Of a stretch of DNA of 6,477 nucleotides, positions 1-4,471 are shown in pieces. Both the position numbers and the translations under genes were made by a program. The stretch lies in assembly GCA_025363325.1 (NCBI GenBank), contig JANYEF010000092.1, positions 1-6,477 of the forward strand. Reading direction: 5' to 3'. Position 1 is the stretch's first letter; every line of letters begins with the position of its first letter. The DNA comes from Nitrospira sp. GTDB taxonomy: Bacteria; Nitrospirota; Nitrospiria; Nitrospirales; Nitrospiraceae. The notes beneath the pieces are model-generated. The model worked only from the letters and a program-made list of their open reading frames with translations, was not told the DNA's origin and searched no databases.

Positions 1-108
1 TGGAAAGACGTCAAGCCGCTGATGGAAAAACATCTCAGCCACCTGTCTATCCCTGTGTATGTGTATAGCACCTATCATTCTGGGGTTCAGGCAGAGGAAA
101 AGGGCTAA
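1..108 (+). CDS. 3' end of an unrecognised gene (partial)
   Basis: An open frame enters from the left edge and ends at TAA 106-108, giving 35 residues that begin WKDVKPLMEKHL and end YHSGVQAEEKG. The composition is that of an ordinary soluble protein: a charged, helix-like first half, then a beta-like hydrophobic run (IPVYVYS), then a charged tail. No motif identifies a family, and I do not recognise it. It is read as coding because the frame is open from the edge and has a natural charged C-terminus; chance openness over 35 codons cannot be excluded. The 264 bases after it hold repeats, so it is probably not in an operon with anything downstream. Confidence 0.5.
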   Translation, partial: WKDVKPLMEKHLSHLSIPVYVYSTYHSGVQAEEKG

Positions 109-180
109 GCAGGTGCGAATCAGAATAGTGAGGGAGAGGCCGAGCCAATCCTCTATGCTCGTGCAACGCGCGGTCTCACC

Positions 181-347
181 ATCCTTCTTGCTCGCTGAAC
201 GAGCATGATAAAAAGGATGGGAAGGACACCCACGTTGGTCCTGTGCTCCCGGAACGCGCGCCCTGAGAAGGGCCTCGTTCGACGGCCGCACGTAGACCAA
301 CATGGGTGCCCTTCCAAGAAAGGAAAAACTAGCGAGCTTGGAAGGAT
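181..347. repeat. Nested long inverted repeat (intergenic palindromic element)
   Basis: Two arm pairs are nested. The inner arms, 220-240 and 295-315, are complementary at 19 of 21 positions. The outer arms, 181-196 and 331-347, share two 7-bp perfect blocks (ATCCTTC and GCTCGCT with their complements) separated by a small internal loop. Inside the left half is a local hairpin, TGCTCG-CTGAA-CGAGCA (189-205). The centre holds GCCC-TGAGAA-GGGC at about 260-273. Both inner-arm mismatches are A-C/C-A on the plus strand and would be G-U wobbles on the minus strand, so a minus-strand RNA would pair across all 21 positions. No transposase is present. It could be a MITE-like or REP-like element or a structured RNA. 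Confidence 0.7.
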
Positions 348-369
348 TATTTAGAAGGATGAGGGGCTT

Positions 370-400
370 TCGATGCGCGCAATGAAGGAGAGTTCGGCTG
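370..400 (+). repeat. GCGCGC-cored dispersed repeat, copy 1
   Basis: The stretch beginning TCGATGCGCGCAATGAAGG is closely similar to 1248-1282: about 28 of 34 bases match by hand alignment over the longer stretch. It is more loosely similar to 250-285 and 1080-1112. Further on, CCTCGTTCG near 436 is followed by GCACGT, as it also is near 273-293 in the long palindrome, so the similarity extends beyond the core. Confidence 0.55.
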
Positions 401-564
401 CTCTCTTTATCGCAAAGTGGGAAAGTCGAAAGACCCTCGTTCGGGCTGCTGGCACGTCCCAGCGTGTCAGCACCGATCAGATCAATCGCGTGGGGGTTGT
501 TTCCTATCATTCAGAAGCTGATAATGCAGCTCATTCATTAATCAGTGTCGAACCGGTCGACTGA
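373..564 (+). CDS. Doubtful small ORF, 63 codons, starting in a dispersed repeat
   Basis: The ATG is preceded by GAGGGG (361-366) at usable ribosome-binding spacing, and the frame stops 27 bases before the exported-protein gene. Against it, the first 12 codons (MRAMKESSAALF) lie in a repeat whose copy at about 1250-1285 reads MRAVKDSLAVPF. The differences between the copies fall at all codon positions rather than mainly third positions, so protein-level selection is not apparent. The product has no signal peptide, membrane segment or recognised motif. It may be a chance frame, or a leader-like ORF ahead of the 592 gene. Confidence 0.25.
   Translation: MRAMKESSAALFIAKWESRKTLVRAAGTSQRVSTDQINRVGVVSYHSEADNAAHSLISVEPVD
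497..525 (+). promoter_or_regulatory. Candidate sigma-70-like promoter for the exported-protein gene
   Basis: TTGTTT (497-502) and GATAAT (520-525) are separated by 17 bases. The -10 matches the consensus at five of six positions and the -35 at three of six. Transcription would start about 60 bases upstream of the ATG at 592. It lies inside the doubtful ORF at 373-564, which it would make unnecessary. This is pattern matching only. Confidence 0.3.
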
Positions 565-591
565 CTCAATCACAACACGGGAGGTTTAACG

Positions 592-972
592 ATGAAATTT
601 CGAAATGCCTTGTTGATAGTTACGTTAGTGATGATCCCTGGCAGTGTCTGGGCATATGGTGATAGTAGTGGTGGTGGTAATGAAGGTTGTAAAGTGAAAT
701 TTTCAAAACACATGCCAGCTCATGGTGCAGAGGTGGCGGCAAAATCTGATTTTTCAGTTTTCGTATCCGGTGAAACCAATCCGAACAGTATCAAGGTCAC
801 GATAAAAGGTCAGTCCGTACCGGTCACCGTGACACCTAAAAATCAGGGCTTTCAGGTAGCCGGCATACTCCCTGACACACTAAAAGGAGCCTTCGCAAAA
901 ATTAACATTACTGCTAAAGGCCCCAGTCAATGCGATGCCAGCGACGGATGGCTGGTGAAAGTGACTGAGTAA
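592..972 (+). CDS. Small exported protein with a CopC/Ig-like beta domain (hypothetical)
   Basis: The 126-residue product starts at an ATG preceded by GGGAGG seven bases upstream. Residues 1-21 form a signal peptide (K2, R4, a hydrophobic core, then VWA-Y as the likely cleavage site), so it should act in the periplasm or outside the cell. After a Ser/Gly-rich linker, the mature part (about 33-126) is rich in alternating beta-type residues. It has a segment reading MPAHGAEVAAKSDFSVFVSG, which resembles the start of CopC/Ig-like folds (P-x-x-G-A-x-V). Cys33 and Cys114 are the only cysteines and may form a disulphide. CopC-type metal-binding histidines are not clearly present (only H40 and H44), so a copper role is not claimed. 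GC is about 46% by hand count, against about 60% in the other genes, which suggests horizontal origin. It appears monocistronic. The gene is likely real; the function is unknown. Confidence 0.85.
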   Translation: MKFRNALLIVTLVMIPGSVWAYGDSSGGGNEGCKVKFSKHMPAHGAEVAAKSDFSVFVSGETNPNSIKVTIKGQSVPVTVTPKNQGFQVAGILPDTLKGAFAKINITAKGPSQCDASDGWLVKVTE

Positions 973-1079
973 TCTCGTCATCGGCTTACATGATGATTCG
1001 ATACTGCCAGAATGGAATTGTCAAAATGAGTTGGGAGACTTTTCTCATAGCATGTGATGGGGTCAGAGAAGGAATTCCC

Positions 1080-1112
1080 CTCGACGCGCGCAGTTGAGAA
1101 TCGGCTCGGCCG
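1080..1112 (+). repeat. GCGCGC-cored dispersed repeat, copy 2 (diverged)
   Basis: CTCGACGCGCGCAGTTGAGA shares the GA(C/T)GCGCGCAGT-GA core with the copies at 370-400 and 1248-1282. Outside the core it is more diverged, and it is called mainly because three such cores occur in the two intergenic stretches of one small window. Confidence 0.4.
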
Positions 1113-1188
1113 CCGTTGCTGTGTATATGAGGTGATTCCGTCAGTGCTATGTGGGGAGAGTGGTAACGAGCAAGCTTGGGAGGGGGAG

Positions 1189-1282
1189 GGGAGCAGCCAG
1201 ACCATTCTTCTGGCTCGCCGGGGTCGCACGATCGGAATGTGCTCCCTTGATGCGCGCAGTGAAGGACAGTCTGGCTGTTCCC
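1189..1282. repeat. Inverted repeat with 14-bp arms carrying repeat copy 3
   Basis: Arms 1189-1202 (GGGAGCAGCCAGAC) and 1269-1282 (GTCTGGCTGTTCCC) pair at all 14 positions, with one G-U wobble. CATTC (1203-1207) and GAATG (1235-1239) can extend the structure inside. The right half carries the GCGCGC-cored repeat (about 1248-1282) that matches 370-400. The left flank GAGCAAGCTTGGGAGG resembles GCGAGCTTGGAAGG at 332-345, beside the first palindrome. The two structures therefore look related. Confidence 0.6.
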
Positions 1283-1435
1283 TTCTTGGAGGAAAATGAG
1301 AAAGGCGACGAGGCGCGTATAATCTTTGCGGCGCGTAGCAGGCCTGCTCTCAAGACTGTTTGTCGAATACTTCGGTAACGAGTAGATATCCTCTGTTCGT
1401 CCTTCCCCCTCCATGTCGAGGCTTGGGCTTCTGGT

Positions 1436-1579
1436 TTACTTGACACCAGTTTCCGCTACCCCGGCCTTCACGTCGAACTCCATCAGACTGAGATAGCCCA
1501 GTGTTGAGTACCGCCGCTTGGAATGATAGAAGCGCTCGATGAAATCGAACACGTCGGCTTTAGCGTGGCGCTCGTTGTG
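1436..1579 (-). pseudogene. IS3-family transposase remnant (C-terminal 47 codons)
   Basis: On the minus strand, a frame ending at TAA (complement of 1436-1438) reads from HNERHAKADVFDFIERFY through HSKRRYSTLGYLSLMEFD to a short tail. This is the characteristic C-terminus of IS3-family OrfB DDE transposases (A-x-x-x-V-F-D/E-Y/F-I-E-x-F/Y-Y-N-x-x-R-R-H-S-x-L-G-Y-x-S-P-x-x-F). The catalytic DDE domain and OrfA are missing. Upstream of codon 1 the frame loses similarity and meets a stop within a few codons. The similarity stops next to the transporter remnant on the other strand, so both genes are cut at the same point. It is non-functional. Confidence 0.85.
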
Positions 1580-1582
1580 GGG

Positions 1583-1712
1583 ACCTCGGCAGCACTCTCA
1601 GTCACTGGCGCGCTCAGCAATCTTGCGCTCGTCACACTCGGCAACGTCCTCGGCGGGATCGTCCCTTGTCGCGTGGGTCTATTGGTCGATGTATTTGAGA
1701 AGTTCAGATTAG
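1583..1712 (+). pseudogene. Formate/nitrite transporter (FNT family, NirC/FocA-like) C-terminal remnant, frameshifted
   Basis: The plus strand reads SVTGALSNLALVTLGNVLGG in one frame up to about 1663. It then reads LVAWVYWSMYLRSSD and TAG (1710-1712) in the next frame. Joined, these match the end of FNT channels, which typically carry N-L-x-x-V-T-L-G-N-x-x-G-G followed by a last helix with V-Y-W-x-x-Y-x-R. One extra base in the GTCCCTTG stretch (1661-1668) explains the shift. The N-terminal five-sixths, including the substrate-constriction helices, is absent, replaced by the IS3 remnant. FNT proteins are pentameric inner-membrane channels for formate or nitrite; this copy is dead. A strong hairpin begins at its stop codon, perhaps the original terminator. 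Confidence 0.75.
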
Positions 1713-1782
1713 TAACTACTCAGGTAGATAGGCTGAAGGATTTTAGTCTTCAGCCTATCTGCCTGAACACCTGAGTAGTTAC
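1712..1782. repeat. Strong nested hairpin with alternative pairings, upstream of the PFK gene
   Basis: Perfect arms 1726-1738 and 1748-1760 (13 bp, 9-base loop GATTTTAGT) are nested in perfect outer arms 1712-1725 and 1769-1782 (14 bp). Eight extra bases, GCCTGAAC (1761-1768), sit on the right side. Alternatively 1720-1738 pairs with 1748-1766 (19 positions with one wobble), which uses part of the outer left arm. No T-run follows, so it is not a classic intrinsic terminator. It could be the transporter's transcript-end structure, an extragenic palindromic repeat, or a leader structure ahead of the phosphofructokinase gene, whose ribosome-binding site starts 14 bases later. Confidence 0.85.
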
Positions 1783-1810
1783 CGGATTAGATCACAGGAG
1801 TCCCCACATC

Positions 1811-3097
1811 ATGAATGCTCCTCGCACGATCGTCGGTATCTTAGTCGGGGGCGGACCGGCCCCCGGCATCAACAGCGTGATTAGTGCGGTCACGATCCGA
1901 AGTATCCTCGGCGGATGCGACGTGGTCGGGATCCTCGACGGATTCAAATGGCTTATGGAAGGCAGCCTGAGCCAGGTCAGGCCTCTTTCGATCGAAGAGG
2001 TGAGTCGCATTCACTTCCGAGGCGGGTCGTATCTGGCCACCTCGCGGGCGAATCCGACGAAGAAGGCCGAGTCTCTCGCAAGCGTCCTGTCCTCCTTGAT
2101 GAGGCTGGGCATCACGCGCCTGGTGACCATCGGCGGAGACGATACGGCCTGCTCGGCGCTCAAACTGGAGGAACAGGCGGCCGGGCGCATTCAAATCGTG
2201 CATGTGCCGAAGACCATCGATAATGACCTCGATCTTCCGTATGGCATTCCGACGTTCGGTTTTCAAACGGCCCGGCATGTCGCCGTCGAGATCGTCCAGA
2301 ATCTCATGGTGGACGCCCACACCACGTCGCGCTGGTACTTCGTCGTGACCATGGGACGCAAAGCCGGCCATTTGGCTCTCGGAATCGGCAAGGCCGCAGG
2401 CGCCACGCTCACCGTCATTCCCGAGGAATTTGGAGAGCGGCCCGTGAGACTCCAGCGCCTGTTGGATCTCGTGATCGGGACGATGATCAAGCGTCTTAGC
2501 GGAGGGCGCTCCGACGGGGTGGTCGTGTTGGCGGAAGGACTGATCGAGATCCTTGACCCGCAAGACCTGGGTGGATTGGACCATGTCGAGCGGGATGAAC
2601 ATGGCCATATGCGGTTAGCAGACGTGGATATCGGCGATGTGCTCCGGCGTGAAGTGACGAAGGGTATGAAAGCCTTGGGACTTGCCACAAGCATCGTCGC
2701 CAAAAATGTGGGTTATGAATTACGCTGTGCGGACCCGATTCCGTTCGATATGGAATACACCCGCGATCTTGGCTATTGTGCAGCGCAGTTTCTTCTCGAT
2801 GGAGGCACGGCGGCCATGGTATCGATTCAAAATGGCCGATTTACGCCGATTCCGTTCACGCAGATGGTGGATCCCGCCAGCGGCCGGGCGAAAGTTCGGA
2901 TGGTGGATATCACGGCGCAGTCGTACCAGATTGCGCGCCAGTACATGATTCGACTGTCCGACGAAGACTTCAAAGATTCGGTGGCACTGGGCCGCTGCGC
3001 GGCCCTCGCAGGGCTGTCGCCGGAGGCCTTTCGCAGCCGGTTTCAGCCTGTCGGTTCGAATGTGCAGGGAGCTCAAGTGAAAGGAGGCGCAACATGA
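1811..3097 (+). CDS. pfp: 6-phosphofructokinase, pyrophosphate-dependent type
   Basis: The 428-residue cytoplasmic enzyme interconverts fructose 6-phosphate and fructose 1,6-bisphosphate. Visible family motifs, in order: GGGPAPGIN (13-21, phosphoryl-donor loop), GGDDT (108-112), PKTIDND (133-139, with catalytic Asp137), MGRKAGH (181-187), PEE (204-206) and GYELR (301-305). In ATP-dependent enzymes the second and third sites read GGDGS and PGTIDND. The second Asp of GGDD (D111) and the Lys of PKTIDND (K134) are the established marks of PPi-dependent enzymes, so PPi use and a reversible reaction are inferred. The length suits the PPi group and is longer than the roughly 320 residues of the E. 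coli PfkA type. The start has AGGAG (1796-1800) ten bases upstream. Its stop overlaps the next gene's ATG by four bases. A sedoheptulose-phosphate activity is also known for relatives. Confidence 0.92.
   Translation: MNAPRTIVGILVGGGPAPGINSVISAVTIRSILGGCDVVGILDGFKWLMEGSLSQVRPLSIEEVSRIHFRGGSYLATSRANPTKKAESLASVLSSLMRLGITRLVTIGGDDTACSALKLEEQAAGRIQIVHVPKTIDNDLDLPYGIPTFGFQTARHVAVEIVQNLMVDAHTTSRWYFVVTMGRKAGHLALGIGKAAGATLTVIPEEFGERPVRLQRLLDLVIGTMIKRLSGGRSDGVVVLAEGLIEILDPQDLGGLDHVERDEHGHMRLADVDIGDVLRREVTKGMKALGLATSIVAKNVGYELRCADPIPFDMEYTRDLGYCAAQFLLDGGTAAMVSIQNGRFTPIPFTQMVDPASGRAKVRMVDITAQSYQIARQYMIRLSDEDFKDSVALGRCAALAGLSPEAFRSRFQPVGSNVQGAQVKGGAT
3080..3097 (+). promoter_or_regulatory. Ribosome-binding site and ATGA coupling junction (PFK to universal stress protein)
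   Basis: AAAGGAGG ends six bases before ATG 3094-3096, inside the last codons of the phosphofructokinase gene. The PFK stop codon TGA (3095-3097) overlaps that ATG. This fixes the start of the stress-protein gene at 3094, although its frame stays open further upstream, and it implies translational coupling. Confidence 0.85.
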
Positions 3098-3957
3098 ATG
3101 TGCTCGTGGCGACGGATGGATCGAAGTATGGGCGATGGGGGCTGAACTGGGTGGCCAAGCTGCCGTTCGTCGAGCCGGCAAAGGTGACGGCGCTGCATGT
3201 GCTGGATCTCAGCGCGCTCCGCGCGCCGTTTCTATGGCAGCCGGTGATGGCCGGCAGCGAGCGGTACATTCAGGAAGAAATACATCGCATGGAAGCGCGC
3301 TCGGTCAAAACCCTCAAGGAGGCCGCACAGCAGTTAGCGGCGCTGAAGCTCAAGGGCACAGTCCGCAAGGAGCAAGGGGCGATTGCACCGGTGATTTTGA
3401 AACGCGCGCCGAAACGGGACGGGCTTCTGGTGGTGGGCAGTCAAGGCCTCGACGCCCTCGACCGTTTCATGCTCGGCAGCGTGTCGACGAATCTCATCCA
3501 TCATGCAACCTGCCCTGTGCTTGTCGTCAAGGACGAGGCGGCACCGTTGCAGCGGATCACTTTGGCGACCGACGGATCGGACGCATCGGCTCACGCGCTT
3601 GAGTTTGTACTGACCAAGTTTCAGCCGGATCGTTCGACCGGCAAGGGCGGGCGGGTGCCGATCCATGTGAGCGTGATCCATGTGATGCCGTTCCTCAAGT
3701 ACCCGGAGTTGAAGGAAGCAGGCCACAAATTAATTGAACAGAGCGTGCAGAAGCTGATCCAGGCAGGATTTACGGCCGAGGCTGTCTGTCAGCTTGGGAA
3801 GCCTGCGGAAGTGATCATGAAGGTGGCCTCCAAACACCGTGCCGATCTGATCGTGATGGGGGCCAAGGGGCTGGGCGCCATTGCCCGGTTCCTCCTCGGG
3901 AGCGTGTCGACGCGGGTGGTGCAGCACGCAAACTGTTCCGTGCTCGTCGTTCGATGA
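3094..3957 (+). CDS. Tandem-domain universal stress protein (UspA family)
   Basis: The 287-residue cytoplasmic protein has two Usp domains. Domain 1 (about 1-141) begins MNVLVATDGS and carries the nucleotide-binding pattern G-2x-G-9x-G-S at G115, G118 and G128-S129, ending in TCPVLVV. Domain 2 (about 154-287) begins RITLATDGS, carries the same pattern at G256, G259 and G269-S270, and ends in NCSVLVVR. Both domains keep the ATP-binding glycines, so ATP-binding Usp behaviour is expected; the tandem form mimics the usual Usp dimer in one chain. Asp8 and Asp160 sit at the usual adenine-binding position. The overlap with the phosphofructokinase gene suggests roughly equimolar synthesis and a role linked to energy status; that link is inferred. 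Confidence 0.93.
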   Translation: MNVLVATDGSKYGRWGLNWVAKLPFVEPAKVTALHVLDLSALRAPFLWQPVMAGSERYIQEEIHRMEARSVKTLKEAAQQLAALKLKGTVRKEQGAIAPVILKRAPKRDGLLVVGSQGLDALDRFMLGSVSTNLIHHATCPVLVVKDEAAPLQRITLATDGSDASAHALEFVLTKFQPDRSTGKGGRVPIHVSVIHVMPFLKYPELKEAGHKLIEQSVQKLIQAGFTAEAVCQLGKPAEVIMKVASKHRADLIVMGAKGLGAIARFLLGSVSTRVVQHANCSVLVVR

Positions 3958-3959
3958 CA

Positions 3960-3977
3960 CGGTTATTCTTGTAACCG
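3960..3977. promoter_or_regulatory. Dyad CGGTTA-N6-TAACCG, possible operator or weak hairpin
   Basis: A perfect 6-6-6 inverted repeat lies just after the stress-protein stop and overlaps the -35 of the candidate efflux-operon promoter. It is not followed by a T-run, so a terminator is less likely than a regulator-binding dyad, but a 6-bp dyad can occur by chance. Confidence 0.35.
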
Positions 3978-3998
3978 AGGCTGAGAGAGGCGTATTAT
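3969..3998 (+). promoter_or_regulatory. Candidate promoter of the efflux operon
   Basis: TTGTAA (3969-3974) and TATTAT (3993-3998) are separated by 18 bases, matching the sigma-70 consensus at four and five of six positions. Transcription would begin near 4005, about 90 bases before the first small gene of the operon. If real, it removes the ATG at 3997 as a translation start. Confidence 0.4.
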
Positions 3999-4093
3999 GG
4001 CGTTGAATGTTTTAGCTGCGCCACAACCGCCATGGGAGCTGTTCAGAACGTTTCAACGAACTTATCGACAGGCTCGTATTGATAGAAGGTGTT

Positions 4094-4399
4094 GTGGCAA
4101 CGATCCGCTCATTGTTCTCCTTCCTCGTCTTCGCGCTGCTTTTATGCACCATATTCCCGGTCGCGCAGATCGGGCGGTCGGTCGATACTGGGGCTGAACA
4201 AGCCGGCGATGTCAGTGCCACCGGGGTGGCGACCGATTCCGAGGACGATTCGTCGCAAGACACGCCGGACGACTGCGTCGTTTCTCGCGTGAGTCTGTCG
4301 GATTGCAAATCAGGCCGCTCTCATGCCTCGATGAACGAGATTCCTCCGTTCACCCTTTTGATCTCCCGATTGATTCATCCTCCGACCGCACACAGGTAG
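4094..4399 (+). CDS. Small exported hypothetical protein leading the efflux operon
   Basis: From GTG 4094 the product has 101 residues. GTG was chosen over TTG 4079 because GAAGG (4085-4089) lies just upstream and because it gives a standard signal peptide: R5, hydrophobic LFSFLVFALLLCTIF, then PVAQ. The mature part is acidic in its first half (DSEDDSSQDTPDD), has two cysteines in CVVSRVSLSDC, and ends in a short segment reading PPFTLLISRLIHPPTAHR. Small exported proteins of this size often precede CzcCBA-type operons (for example CzcI), and this one sits about 70 bases upstream of the czcC-like gene on the same strand. No homology to CzcI is claimed. The function is unknown; a periplasmic metal-related accessory role is a guess. 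Confidence 0.5.
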   Translation: MATIRSLFSFLVFALLLCTIFPVAQIGRSVDTGAEQAGDVSATGVATDSEDDSSQDTPDDCVVSRVSLSDCKSGRSHASMNEIPPFTLLISRLIHPPTAHR

Positions 4400-4471
4400 C
4401 GCAGAGGCGACGGTTTGTTTCGTCGTTGATCTCGTTCGAACAGCCTAGTTGTGACTCCAAGGAGGCAGCGC

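Larger units (their letters stand above)
973..1435. other. Gene-poor intergenic stretch with repeat copies
   Basis: No frame here has both a convincing start and protein-like composition; the open frames on both strands are Arg/Ser/Pro-rich and overlap one another. The stretch contains GCGCGC-cored repeat copies near 1080-1112 and 1248-1282, a 14-bp hairpin (1189-1282), a 9-bp direct repeat GGTAACGAG at 1162-1170 and 1374-1382, and, towards 1400-1435, what may be the terminal sequence of the decayed IS3 element. Confidence 0.6.

Noticed and set aside
1318..1323. Perfect TATAAT box
   Set aside because: No reasonable -35 lies 16-18 bases upstream; the nearest TTGGAG is about 26 bases away, and no gene follows.
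1256..1378. Possible tiny gene starting MRAVKDSLAVPF
   Set aside because: There is no ribosome-binding site before the ATG. The similarity to the ORF at 373 is explained by the shared DNA repeat, with differences spread over all codon positions.
1523..1774. Intact 83-codon ORF across the scar
   Set aside because: It joins antisense of the transposase remnant, the transporter fragment and out-of-frame sequence running into the hairpin; it is a chance chimera.
1841..2608. Long minus-strand open frame of 255 codons within the phosphofructokinase gene
   Set aside because: It lies wholly opposite a clear pfp gene; the His/Arg/Asp-rich composition is that of an antisense shadow in GC-rich DNA.
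2776..3093. In-frame upstream extension of the universal stress protein
   Set aside because: These 106 codons overlap the PFK gene in another frame and look non-protein-like. The strong ribosome-binding site and family start MNVLVATDGS fix the start at 3094.
4040..4080. GAAC...TCGACAGGCTC segment resembling widespread GAAC/CGACAGGCTC-type palindromic repeats
   Set aside because: Only one imperfect half is visible, with no complementary arm nearby; the similarity is too short to call.
3997..4197. 66-codon ORF with a GAGG ribosome-binding-like site after the stress-protein gene
   Set aside because: The product is Arg/Pro-rich without domains and overlaps the better exported-protein frame at 4094. 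Its ATG lies within the predicted promoter -10.
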